The position numbers were made by a program, and so were the translations under genes. A stretch of 64,000 bases of DNA from Coptis chinensis. Its lineage: Eukaryota > Streptophyta > Magnoliopsida > Ranunculales > Ranunculaceae. The stretch is from the NCBI GenBank assembly GCA_015680905.1, contig CM027378.1, positions 77,901,501-77,965,500 of the forward strand, read 5' to 3'. Below the pieces are notes generated by a model. The model was given only the letters and a program-made list of their open reading frames with translations. It ran no database searches and was not told where the DNA came from. Of the stretch, positions 45,618 to 57,248 are shown one piece after another. Every line of letters begins with the position of its first letter. The first letter of the stretch is position 1.

Positions 45618-45889
45618 TAAAATTTACTGGTACAGATTAGGTCCAATTTGGCAACACTCAAATGAAAAGTACTTCACTCATTGATTTGTGCTTGTTCCAT
45701 TCCGACTATTTTCTTGTTTTGAACATGAGGCATGTCTACGGTTGTTTGTTAGAACTTCGTAGAAAATTTTATGTGTCCTGATATCCCTTTTCTCTTTTTT
45801 TTCCACTGTAATTCTGCAACTAGACAAAGCAAAGAAATCAAAGAAAAAGAAAAAGGTCCTCAAGATTTTAACAATCTAGACAGGGTCTA
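45618..45889. other. Short spacer between MITE and copia element
   Basis: AT-rich; nothing recognisable. Confidence 0.5.
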
Positions 45890-45894
45890 TGAAG

Positions 45895-46589
45895 TGTTGG
45901 AAATGTGAATGAATTTGTGTCCTCATGGGTTTGAACCCATGACCTTTTGTATCTACTACACTCTAATGTGGGGGGCTTTAGTCCCACATTGGTTACTAAA
46001 CTTAAGACTCTTAAGTTTATATTGGTTGTGTCCTTATGGAGGGATAGTGTAGAGATATAAGGAGGTGCTCGCTACACACAAGGCCTCCTTTGGTTTGGGG
46101 GCTCTCGGAGGTGGGAGCTCCGAAAAACCTTAGTGCACGCCGCCGCCTGGGGGTGCAAATCCACCCAATCGGGCTTCGCGTGGGTGCGAAGTAATCGGGC
46201 TTGTTTTTTGCGTTTTGGTATTCTTTCCAAAACTGAAATCAGAATAGATCTTTCCTTGATTCGAGTCAAACAATAAAGGCAATAGCTTTGAGGTTGCGCG
46301 TTTTTCAGATCTATAAAACTAAGGTCTCCCTGCTTTTAGAAAATACAAAAACACAACATTATTTTCCTCCTCGATTAAAAACGGTCCGAGTATCTTTGAG
46401 AGTTCCCGCAGAGGGGTCATTGGTGGTGACACGCCATCCATCATTTGTATCCTCGGAGACGACGCGGAGGCCGGCAAAGAACCATACCGGCGGGCGTTTT
46501 TCGTCTTAAGGAAATTGTGCCGAGCACAATCCTCAGTGATAAGTTTTACTTCCTTTCTTATTACTGTTTTTCGATACTAGATTTATACG
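45895..46589 (+). repeat. Copia 5' LTR
   Basis: About 695 bp. Differs from the right LTR by many small indels and substitutions, clustered in 46100-46500. The last base is G instead of A. Confidence 0.88.
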
Positions 46590-46670
46590 ATCTTAAGACG
46601 AAAAAACGATTGTCTAATAACGATCTGTTATTATCTAGTATTGTGCTCGTTGTTGTTAATACTGCTAAGA

Positions 46671-49600
46671 TGGAAAAACCTAGTGGTAAGTCTGTCAAAC
46701 CTGAGATTTTTGATGGCAGAAATTTTAAGCTACCGCGATGAAAATGCGGTTTTATCTTACTACTCGAAATTGGTTGAATGGATTTCGATTGAGAAACCCA
46801 TTTACAATGAAAATGAAGATGAACCCAGTGTCGCTCGGGTGGTGTGGATGATGGGAAAAGAAAGACTATTTATGTAGAAATTATATACTTGATTGTCTTT
46901 CCCTTGATTTGTATGATGTTTATCTTTGGTAATGATCGCTACTCTTGAATTGTGGAGTTTACTTGATAAGAAGTATGCTATCAAGATGCGGTTTCTAAGA
47001 AGTTTCTTGTAGGAAAGTTTCGAATTCAAGATGGAAGATGGGAAATCTGTTGTTTCTCAAGTGGAGGAGCTGCAAATAATTATTCATGAGATTTTGCGGA
47101 AGGTTATAAAATCTGCAAAGGCTTCCGGTGTTGCTTCCAAAGATTGAGAAACTCCCTTCCTCGTGGAAGGAGTACAAAAAAATTCTCAAACATAAGAAGA
47201 AAGAGATGACACTAGAAGATCGATCGTCAACCTTCGGATCGAGGAGGATAACAGAAGGCTGAAATCAATGTGGAGACTTGAGGAAATGAAGGCTAAAGGC
47301 TAACTCGTGGAAGGTAACGCTAGTTCTTCTAAGTCTAAATCAACTAAATTCCCCGTCAAAAAGAAACCATATCGCGAACAAGAATAAAATAGTCCCACCT
47401 CACTTTAAAAAGAAACCTTACAATCCTGAAATTCATTGCTATGTGTGTGGATCTCGAGGTCATATAGCCCCGGATCAGAAATTCAAAAAGGTCCGAATGA
47501 TGGGAAGAAAGACAAGGCACAAGCAAATGTAGTTCGGGATGGTAACTTTTCTCATTGGTTACCGAGGTTAACTTGGTGAGTAACATGATCGACCGGTGGG
47601 TAGACACTCGGGGCACCAAACACATCCGTGGGCACTAAAAGTGCATTTATAGTCCTTCACTCCTCCGGGAGAAGGAGAAAGTCCGCTCATGGGTAACTCA
47701 TCCGCTTCTAGAGTTGAAGGAAAAGGGACTTAATTTGAAGTTCACTTAAAATGTTCTTAATTTGAAGGATGTTCTTTATGTTCCCCGATATTAGGAAAAA
47801 TCTGGTTTCGGTTCCCTTTTAAGTAAGAAGGGGTTCAAACTTGTCTTTGAGTCGGACAAATTTGTTCTCACTAAAGGGGGAGCCTTTTGTGGGTAAAGGT
47901 TATTTAGATGAAGGCTTGTTTAAGCTCAATGTAACCGATTCTCGATTTAAATAAAGCATCTACTTCTTCTTATATGGTTGAGTCATTTGATGATGGTGGC
48001 ATAGTAGACTTGGACACGTTAATAATGTTTCAATTAAAAACCGATGCATCTAGGTAACATATCCAAGAATACTATTTCTGAAAATAAGAGATGTGAAGTA
48101 TGTGTAGAATCTAAATATGCTAGGAAACCTTTCAAAAAGGTAGAAAGAAACACTGAGTTGTTGGCATTGATTCACACTGACCTATGTGATCTTAAAGGTT
48201 ACATGACTAGAGGAGGTAATAAATATTTTGTTACATTCATTGATGATGCTTCACGTTTCATCATGTTTATCTTCTTAAGAGTAAGGATGATAGCTTAGCT
48301 AAATTTATTTCCTTTAAAACTGAAGTTGAGAACCAGTTAGACAAGAAAATAAAAATAGTTAGGTCTGATAGAGGAGGTGAATATTCTGGTCCTTTCAATA
48401 AATTTTGTGAAAATAATGGTATTGTACATGAGACCATCGCCCTTTATGCTCCCCAATCGAATGGGATAGCGAGAGAGAAAAATAGGACTCTCAAAGATAT
48501 GATCAATTCAATGATCAATAGCTCTGGGGCTTCTATGAACCTATGGGGGGAGGCTTTGCTAACGGCCCGTTATATTCTGAATAAGATACCTTTTAAAGAC
48601 ACAGATAAAACTCCATATGAGATGTGGAAAAATAGGACACCGACTTATAGATTCTTTAAAGTGTGGGGGTGTTTGGCTAAGGTATCTATACCAACACCCA
48701 AGAGGACTAAACTTGGCCCTAAAAACCGTAGATTGTGTCTTTATTGGGTATGCATGAAATAGCAAAGGCTCTGAGTGTTTTAGTCTTCAAATCTAAAAAT
48801 AAATTTGTTGATGATAATACCATTATTGAGTCTAGGGATGCTGTCTTTTTTGAGGATAAATTCCCATTTATTGAGAGATCGGGAGGGACTCCGAGTTCTT
48901 CTACACTTGCTCCTAGAGTTCGAGAAGATTCTTCTGATGAAGATGAAATTGAACTCAGGAGGAGCAAGAGACCTAGGACTAACACCTCTTTTGGACCTGA
49001 TTTCCTTACTTTCTTAGTAGAGGAGGATCCTCAGACCTATTCAGAGGCCATGTCATCTTCCTCGATGCGATTTTTTTTTGAGAGAGGCCATTCTAAGTGA
49101 ATATGAGTCCATTATAACCAATAACACTTGGGAGCCGGTTGAGTTGCCCCAGTTGTAAAACTATTGGGAATAAATGGTTATTTAGAAAGAAACTTAAAGC
49201 GGATGGATCCATTGATAAATATAAAGCGAGATTAGTAGCAAAAGGCTATAAACAGAGAGAAAGGGTTTGATTTCTTTGATACCTACTCTCCTGTGACAAG
49301 GATTACATCTATCGAATGTTAATAGCCTTTGCTTCTATTTCAGAATCTCGTAATTCACCAAATGGACGTTAAAACGGCATTTCTAAATGGGGAATTACAA
49401 GAGGAGATATATATGGATCAGCCAGAAGGGTTTGTCTTAGAAGGCCTTGAAAGAAAAGTTTGTAGGCTAAAGAAATCTCTTTACGGTCTCAAACAAGCTC
49501 CTAAACAGTGGCATGAGAAATTTGATAGTGTGCTAATCTCTAATGGTTTTAATATTAATGAGGCAGATAAATGTATTTATTGCAAATTTGAGGAACAATC

Positions 49601-50545
49601 TGGTGTAATTATCTGTTTATATGTGGATGACATGTTGATCATTGGAACCAGTTTAGAGACCGTCAATAAGACTAAATCTTTTTTGAGTAAGCATTTTAAC
49701 ATGAAAGATTTGGGTATCGCTGATGTCATTCTTGGCATTAAGATAGTGTATAATTCTGATGGAATTACTTTGTCTCAATCTCATTATGTAGAGAAAATGC
49801 TTAAAAGATTTAATCAATTTGATCGTGTACCGCCCGAACAACACCATATGATCCTAGTATACATTTGACAAAAAAATACCGGATTAGGTGTATCTCCTTT
49901 AGAGAGTTTTCTAGGGTTATAGGTAGTCTCATGTATCTTATGAACTGCACTAGACCCGACATAGCTTACCGTAAGCAAACTTAGTAGATACACCATAAAT
50001 CCCAAAGAATGAGCATTGGGATGCTCTTATCGGTATTGAGATATTTGAAATATACTTCAAATTATGGTGTTCATTATGGCGATATCCAACGTGCTTGAGG
50101 GGTACAGTGATGCCAATTGGATTGCTTGATTCTCGTGAATCTAAATCCACTAGTGGTTATGTGTTCACTATGGCGGGGGTGCTTATGTGTCTTGGAAATC
50201 ATCTAAGCAAACTTGCATTGCCCGTTCCACTATGGAATCTCGAGTTTATAGCTTTAGACAAAGCTAGTGAGGAAGCAGAGTGGATCGAATTTTTGATGGA
50301 TATCCCGCTTTGGCCTAAACCCGCTCCACCGTCTCTATTCACCGTGATAGCCAAGCCGCTATCTTGAGGGCCAAAAATACTTCCTATAATGGGAAATCTC
50401 GACATATTCGTCGAAGACATAACACCGTCGCGACGACAGCTTGTTAAGAGATGGGATCATAGCTATTGACTTTGTGAGGTCAAAAGAAAATTTAGTCGAT
50501 CCTTTAACTAAAGGCCTAGCTAGAGAGTGGTTTTAGTACATCGAG
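46671..50545 (+). pseudogene. Copia gag-pol polyprotein remnant
   Basis: Gag starts at ATG 46671 (MEKPSGKSVKPEIFDGRNFK). A zinc knuckle CYVCGSRGH lies near 47440 and a protease-like WVDTRGTKH near 47600. The integrase spans 48030-48770 (CEVCVESKYARKPF, HTDLCDLKG, FIDDASRF, NGIA). The reverse transcriptase at 49190-49870 carries MDVKTAFLNGELQEEIYMDQ, KSLYGLKQAPKQW and YVDDML; this stretch is intact over 179 codons. RNase H is at 50100-50545. At least ten frame changes or stops separate the parts, so no protein is made. Confidence 0.9.
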
Positions 50546-51175
50546 GGGATGGGGCTAAAGTCTATTAAAGACTAATTGCCTATTTAATTAAATCACCGAT
50601 AACCGACACCCAACCTTCGCGGAATGGAGATCCCGTGATCAAGGTTCAATGGGGAAACAAGTTATCTCAAGGCGGATTTGTGGGGGGTACTACACCTAGA
50701 GTGAAAACTCGTACCCATCCCTATGATGTGTAGTAGTACCTTCAGATCATTTAAAGGATGAGTGAATACTCTTAATGCTTTCTATAGCCGGTTTTTCCAA
50801 TTGGGGTGTAAAGATACAATTACACTCGATAGAGGCACCTATATGAGTGAGGAAGTAAAAGCCGCCTCTATGAGAACTTATAGGCTTGTTCTCTAGAGCA
50901 CTCATGAAACCCAGGAAGCTCATGGCTATCTGAAAGCACAACCGAGGGAACTCTATGATGATTTTTGAAGTTATGTGTGTTACCTGTTGACTAGGCTTAC
51001 ATATAGGTTGAACAGTTCAAGACTAAGGTCACTGGTCAACTAGTAATCCCGACAGACAAACACCAAGCGAAGGTTCAAGTCGTATGACACCTTGACCCAT
51101 TCATAACTTCTTCATACTCCGCACATTCTTGTTTTGTTTTTTTCTTTTCTTCGCTTTCTTAATAATTCCATTCAT

Positions 51176-51183
51176 GTGGGGAT
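51176..51183 (+). other. Copia polypurine tract
   Basis: GTGGGGAT immediately precedes the right LTR, the expected primer site for plus-strand synthesis. Confidence 0.7.
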
Positions 51184-51891
51184 TGTTGGAAATGTGAATG
51201 AATTTGTGTCCTCATGGGTTTGAACCCATGACCTTTTGTATCTACTACACTCTAATGTGGGGGCTTTAGTCCCATTATTGGTTACTAAACTTAAGACTCT
51301 TAAGTTTATATTGGTTGTGTCCTTATGGAGGGATAGTGTAGAGAGATATAAGGAGGTGCTCGCGCGCACACAAGGCCTCCTTGGTTTGGGGGCTCTCGGG
51401 AGGTGGGAGCTCCAGAAAACCTTAGTGCTGCGGTGCCCCCACACACGCCGCTAGGGGTGCAAATCCACCCAATTGGGCTTCGCGTGGGTGCGAGTACTGG
51501 GCTTGTTTTTGCGTTTTTGGTATTCTTTCCAAAACTGAAACTGTAACAGTCTTTCCTTGATTCGAGTCAAACAATAAAGGCAATAGCCTGAGGTTGCGTT
51601 TTTTCAGATCTATAAAACTAAGGTCTCTCCTGTTTTAGAAAATACAAAAACACAACATTATTTTCCTCTGATTAAAAACTGGTCTGGAGTATGCTGAGAG
51701 TTCCTGCAGAGCTGGTCATTGGCTGGTGACACGCTCATCCACTGTTGTATCCTGGGAGACGTACGCTTGAGGCCGGCAAAGAACCATACCGGGCGGGCGT
51801 TTTTGCCTTAAGGAAATTGTGCCGAGCACAATCCTCAGTGATAAGTTTTACTTCCTTTCTTATTACTGTTTTTCGATACTAGATTTATACA
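51184..51891 (+). repeat. Copia 3' LTR
   Basis: 708 bp; begins TGTTGGAAAT, ends TTTATACA, followed by TGAAG. Confidence 0.92.
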
Positions 51892-51896
51892 TGAAG

Positions 51897-52972
51897 TGCT
51901 ACGAAATTTCACATTGCCAATGTCTTCCAAGAATATTTTTGTTGTCATTGGACATGGATTGGGCAGTAAGAATCCAGTTGCCCATAAGAAGACCTATCCG
52001 CGCCAGGTGCAAACGAACCTACGATGACTCCGTTATCCAAGCCCAACTTCCCGAATTTGGGTTTGAATTTGGGCGTTGGGCTTGGATGTTGGTTAGCGTA
52101 TACTTGTTGCAAGTTTGGACCTTTGATGCTGTTGCAATAAGTTTTTTTTTGGGTAAAAGTAGTTGATGCTTGATTTGGATGAACATTCACTCCAACGATT
52201 TAAGGAATCAAGTAATAAGGGATTGTGCTTTGGGGGGGGGGGGATCTCCACTCCCCATCCAACAGTGTAGTGGGATCTAACGGTTTCGGGAGCAATTTGC
52301 GTTTACAAATTCGATGGTTCACATGATTATGCAAATACCAAGTACGTATTGCATTTTGCTACATCTTCATCCATGTGAGAGCCTAGATCAATATTCATTG
52401 CTGAGAGTTGTTCAGGCATCCTGCTAAAATTAGCAAAGTCTAAAGGGATAATAGAGATGAATAGTGGAACTGATCCAGATTCAAGAATGGCCATCAAGAA
52501 ATCCATTACAATAATTCTAGGGCAACATTATTTTTGGCATGGTTTAGTGATACAGATGATGTGGCAAACTATTTCTAATTCTTTAATTTCTTTTCTGTGA
52601 CAAAAAAAATTAAAAAACCAAAAATAGCCCCCAATCCCTTCCTTTGTACTTTATCCCAATTCTCCTTCTCTCTTCCATTAGTGAAAAGTGAACAAGACTA
52701 ATTTTGGGTTTTTTTAAAAGAAAATAGAGGAGGGTGTTTTTATGTTCTAATTGGAGACAAAATCTCTTTACAAATGCAAAATTTGTGAAAATCTTTTTTC
52801 ATTAATAAATTTTTTAAATCATTTTTTCCAGCAAATCATTTTTTTTTCTTTGTTCTATTATTTATTATTTTATTAAAGTGGAGTTGTTGACCCTATTAAC
52901 CAAATTATGTGGGATTGTATATTTCTTTCTCTTATCTGTATGTGGACCGGTATATATATATATATATATATA
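51897..52972. other. Spacer without a recognisable gene
   Basis: The open frames at 51945-52190 on both strands continue past the LTR border and have no domain. A run of 11 G lies near 52233. A (TA)n microsatellite begins at about 52950. Confidence 0.4.
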
Positions 52973-53810
52973 CTAGCTTGTATGCCCGTGTATACGTACT
53001 GGCTCTTTTGAAAATATTTAGATTTTCTTTAGAAAATTGGGACTTCGGTTTTAGTCGCTAACCCGTTTTAATTTTCCAACAAATTGTTTTAATTAAGTTT
53101 TAAAAAACCGTTTTTTCAATTGGGAGAGAGATCTTTGTTTTAATAAAAAAATAATTCACATTTTAATTAGATATGCTAGATTTTCCCTTTTCAATGGTGG
53201 AGGAATTCCCATTTTAATAGGAGAATGATTCCCGGTTTAATTAGAAGTGCTAGAATTTGTTTAATAGAAAAGGAATTCTCGTTATAATAGGAGAATAATT
53301 CCCGTTATAAAAAAAGATTATCGTTTTTCAAATAGGAGAGAAATTCTCGTTTTAATAGGAGATGGCGTGGAATTTTAATAGAGCTCGAAAAATACCCCTT
53401 GTGGAATCTTTTGAAAACATTTATATTTTTTTAAAAAAATTGGGACTACCGTTTTAGTCGCTAACTATTTTTAATTTTATAACAAATTGTTTTAAATTAA
53501 GTTTTAAAACCCTGTTTTTCAATTGGGAGAGAGATTATGTTTTAATAGGAGAATGATTCCCGCTTTTAATTAGATACGCTTAGATTTTAAACTTAATTTT
53601 CAATAGGAGAGGAATTCTCATTTTAATAGGAGAAGGATTCCCCGCTTTAATTAAAAGTGTTAGAATTTGTTTTAATATGAGAAGAATTCTCATTATAATA
53701 GAAGAGAAATTCCCGTTTTTCAAATAGGAGAGAAATTCTCGTTTTAATAGGAGATGACGTGGAATTTTAATAGAGCTCGAAAAATACCCCTTGCGGGAGC
53801 TTTAATATTA

Positions 53811-53813
<3 letters not shown>
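52973..53813 (-). mobile_element. 841-bp non-autonomous Helitron in a (TA)n microsatellite
   Basis: On the minus strand it starts A|TCTTAATATTAAAGC (53813) and ends ...CACGGGCATACAAGCTAG|T (52973). Both ends fit the Helitron rule (TC...CTAG between A and T), and both sit directly in (TA)n repeats. A GC-rich stem-like stretch lies about 10 nt before CTAG. No coding sequence. Confidence 0.8.
53005..53795. repeat. Internal tandem duplication of the Helitron body
   Basis: Two copies of about 390 bp, 53005-53395 and 53405-53795. Each starts near CTTTTGAAAA and carries TTTTAGTCGCTAAC, AACAAATTGTTTTAA and CAATTGGGAGAGAGAT. They end GGAATTTTAATAGAGCTCGA and AAAATACCCCTTG. Confidence 0.85.

Positions 53814-53848
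<35 letters not shown>
53814..53848. repeat. (TA)n microsatellite
   Basis: About 17 TA units; the left part of the same microsatellite is at 52950-52972, split by the Helitron. Confidence 0.9.
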
Positions 53849-53852
<4 letters not shown>

Positions 53853-54417
53853 AAATAGAAGAAAATCGGTCACAATCTAAAATTTATAATTTGAAATGTG
53901 GGATGTTGGTAAATGACTAAATGGGTGCAGAGGAGGGTTCTCAATTTTCCATAATTGGAAATAAAAAGGGTAGTAGAGTAATTTTGTTTTCTTTGTTTGA
54001 GTAGTGTATTTGAGAGAGTCAGTCACTAAACCGGGCCAAAATGCCTCTGTAGAATTCTGTAGAATCGCTGAGGGAAAAATTTACCAAATCTTTTCAAAAG
54101 CTGTATGTGTCTAATATGTTTCCTCATAATAGATATCATCGCATCACAAGATATGGTTAGAGAATCTTACAGTTTTATATCTGGCATCAGAACACAACGA
54201 AAATAGCAAAACTTTCAAGTAATTATTAGACATAGTTTTGCCAGCCAGTTCAAAAATCAGAAAATCCTTGGTAGTCTACATATCAATTCGAGAAATAAAA
54301 CCATAATAGAATAACAACAATGAAATGATCATCTTACTCACTAGAAACTCAAAATCCAAACTATTAGACAATTACCACTTGACACTCAATAAATAAAGTA
54401 GAAATTCCTAACTGACC
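53849..54417. other. 3' flank of the phytocyanin gene
   Basis: AT-rich, no gene. It should contain the polyadenylation region of the minus-strand gene; no single signal stands out. Confidence 0.4.
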
Positions 54418-55849
54418 CTAATGGGCTATAGCCAACACGGCCAAACCAAAAGCTGCCCCAAGAACACCCTTGGAAGAAACAGAAGCACCACTTTTCTTGG
54501 GAGGAGAAGAAGGTAAAGGTGCAGGGGAGGGTGATGGTGCGTCAGAACCAGAATGATGATGATGAGAAGCTGGTGCAGCAGCTGGTCTAGGTGACGATGT
54601 AGGCGATGGTGCCTTGGAAGAGTTGACAACTCTAATATCAACCTTCTGGCCACCTTCACAGTGACCTGGATAACCACAGAGGTAGTAGAAGTGGCCATAC
54701 CTGCTGATGGTGATTGAGTCATTGCCCGATTTGTACGTCTTAAGTGCCGCCTTCGTGTTGCATGTATCGTAGTCGTTATGACTCATCTCCAACACGTCAT
54801 GGAACTGATTATTGTACTCGAAAACTGTAACAAAATTAAAGACGACCGGTGAAATTTAGTTAGACCAAAAAGAGTAAGTCCTTGCCCTAATTAATATTCA
54901 CTATTGACCCGTAAGGATCTAAACCAATTTTGAGTTTTCATTGGAAATCATCTCAATCAAATTAGGTGGCCAGGAAATCCATATATACAGCTATTACATT
55001 ATATACAGTTATACACAGAATAATTCAAAATATAGACAGTATATTTTGTCTACTTGATTGCCTATTATATTTAGATTGCCTTTTTTCATAATTTTGCATG
55101 TTTATAATGTGAGCAGTATTCACACAAATAGTCTCTATCAATCCATTTATATTTCTATTAAATTTTTAGATATGTTGCTACATCAGTAGAAAAGTATCAA
55201 AATAATTTGAGCAGATAAGACTTCAATCTTTTTGGGATCCCTCAAATCCTAATTAAGACACTACTATTAGTGCCGTTTTAGAAGGAAATATACTTTCAAG
55301 GAAAAGTAAAATTCAAAAGATTTTTGGTGGAAGAAAAACTTATTATTATTATTTTCTTGAACGTTTTATTTGATCACACAGAAAATTTATTTATCATAGA
55401 AAGTACTGTTTGGTGCTTTGCAAATTAGTTTTCACTTTTCACAGGGATTTTGGCATAGCATATCAATCTGTCTACGTAAAATCGTTTATTTAAAAAAAAT
55501 CATTATTGTCAATATTTGATTCAAACAGGATTATTCCAGAAAAAGTCCTATCAATACGCACACAAAAACAAAGAGATAAAACTAAATAGACTGATCTAAA
55601 CTTCTAAAGGACTTTTTACGAATATTTTATTAGTGGAATTATCATACATATTAATCATTAGATATGAGAAGAAAACTAACCAATAACATCTCCAATCTTA
55701 AACGTCTTCTCAGCAGCCCACTTCTTATAATCAACAGTACCCTGGGTACTCCAACCAGAAGCATCTCCAACTTTGTAAACAGTAGCCATGGACACATGCA
55801 CCGATGCCATAACCAAGAACAACACCATAATATTCTTAACACAATCCAT
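54418..55849 (-). CDS. GPI-anchored phytocyanin (stellacyanin/uclacyanin-like)
   Basis: Two exons on the minus strand: 55681-55849 and 54418-54824, with an 856-bp GT-AG intron in phase 1; 191 residues. A signal peptide covers residues 1-22 (MDCVKNIMVLFLVMASVHVS...). The plastocyanin-like domain runs from about 23 to 125 with copper ligands His65, Cys106 (YLCGYPGHC) and His111. Gln116 is in the axial position, as in stellacyanins, where uclacyanins have Met. Cys78 and Cys112 probably form the disulfide. A Pro/Ser/Ala-rich arabinogalactan-type segment (126-168) follows, then a hydrophobic tail (about 176-191) as a GPI signal. Expected at the outer face of the plasma membrane or the wall, in electron transfer or wall functions. 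Intron position after the first quarter is usual for the family. Confidence 0.93.
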
Positions 55850-55948
55850 GACTGAAAAGTGAACGCTAATAGAAGAAGAGCAAGAGACAAGCGGAAGGAA
55901 GAGATTCGATAAAAAAAAAGTGAACGTAGTAGTCTTCTGAAACGTCCT

Positions 55949-55956
55949 TATTTATA
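55949..55956 (-). promoter_or_regulatory. TATA box of the phytocyanin gene
   Basis: TATAAATA on the minus strand, 100 bp upstream of the ATG at 55849, a standard plant core promoter distance. Confidence 0.65.
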
Positions 55957-56597
55957 ACCTGTGTAATACCAAGTTTTCATTTTCTAATTAGTATTAAATT
56001 TGGTTTCTAAATTTGAATTTCACAAAAGTGGGTGATAGTGTGATACACCACTTCTTTTGAACCCAATTTAGTAACCAAATAAATGTAGTTTCCTAATCTA
56101 ATCTCTTTTTTATTTACAACTTTTGGAATTCCTAATTATAGAGTCAGTCGGTCTGTCTTCCTAATTCTAAAGAAGGGAGGAAATTGGGCCTTCTGGGTTC
56201 GCCACAGGGGTTCTCTCGGGCTTTGTGGCGTTCACGCTTCATTGGGCTCGCTTTCTTTTGGGCTTTGGGTTAACTGTGCAATCATTTTTTTTTCCCGGCT
56301 AATCGTTAACTGTGCAACCACAGATCCACATTAAAGTGAAATCTGGAATTTCCTTTTTTATCCTAGGGATAGGCACATTTTGAAGTCATTTTGAAAGGGA
56401 AATTATGTGATGAATAATGAATAATGAAGCTAATATTGCCGAATCACTGCCTATATATTCTGCTATGGTGCTATTACTTGATTGTGTATCGAACTCAATA
56501 CACGAGCTTTTTCTCGTTTTCCTCTTTAGACGCTTTGGACAATGTTTTTAGTTTTTCGTTTTAGACAATGTGGATGTGGACATGGCATCATGCATGT
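55957..56597. other. Spacer upstream of the phytocyanin gene
   Basis: No gene. A GGGCCT/GGGCTT-rich stretch at 56185-56270 contains several TGGGCT/TTGGGC elements of the kind found in plant promoters (site II-like); they may belong to the phytocyanin promoter or to nothing. Confidence 0.4.
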
Positions 56598-57163
56598 TGT
56601 GAGGGTGTAATATTCTCATTCAGAAATATCAAGTATGTGCTCAATACAGTGGAAATACCACACCGACTTCTGACCTAGTTCTTCGACCTACTTTCAGAAC
56701 GACCTACATCATTAGCTCACGTCCACGAGCTACAAAATCGCTCTAGAATAGATCGACTTGCACATCACCACGCAGATCGTTTTATATCATGACTCAGCCT
56801 ATCTTCTAGAAGCAATCATTACCAAAACAGCACTTACACAATCCATTACCGCAATTTACTAACCACCGTAACTAATCTCTATCATTATAGAATTCCTACC
56901 AATACCAACACCATTCCCATACTCCTTCTCAATCTTGACCATACATTTGTATTTGACAGTACACGTGTTAGATAGAGATCCACACTCTCCAGCTATAAAT
57001 ACTTTTCATATGAACTACGCCAGACCTGATTCTTCTTTCCCCCCTAGAATTGAGAGATAGATACGTAGGCAGTTCGCTCATCAACAAACTCGGTCTTTCC
57101 AATATCCAATCCTCTTCTCCTCCCAATTTTGTATGTAAAAGAAGACTAAAACGCTCCTTTACA
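56598..57163 (+). repeat. 5' LTR of the Tat element
   Basis: Starts TGTGAGGGTGTAATATTC and ends CTCCTTTACA. A TATA box CTATAAATAC is at 56991-57000. The borders rest on TG/CA ends and on the primer-site-like TTGGTGCTGTCTATGG that follows. Confidence 0.6.
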
Positions 57164-57180
57164 TTGGTGCTGTCTATGGT
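57164..57180 (+). other. Primer-binding-site region of the Tat element
   Basis: TTGGTGCTGTCTATGG directly after the LTR. Tat elements commonly have a TGGTGCCGTCTATGG-like sequence here. Confidence 0.55.
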
Positions 57181-57248
57181 CTCGATTTCTTGAGAAACCA
57201 CTTCACAAATCCTAAAACCAAAAAAAAAAATCCTCAAGCCCACGAAGC

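Larger units (their letters stand above)
45895..51891 (+). mobile_element. Ty1/copia LTR retrotransposon, full-length but decayed
   Basis: LTRs at 45895-46589 and 51184-51891 start TGTTGGAAATGTG; the right one ends ATTTATACA. The 5-bp duplication TGAAG lies at 45890-45894 and 51892-51896. A polypurine tract GTGGGGAT sits directly before the right LTR. The internal region encodes gag, zinc knuckle, protease, integrase, reverse transcriptase and RNase H in the copia order (integrase before reverse transcriptase), all in broken frames. No standard primer-binding site was found after the left LTR. Confidence 0.93.
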
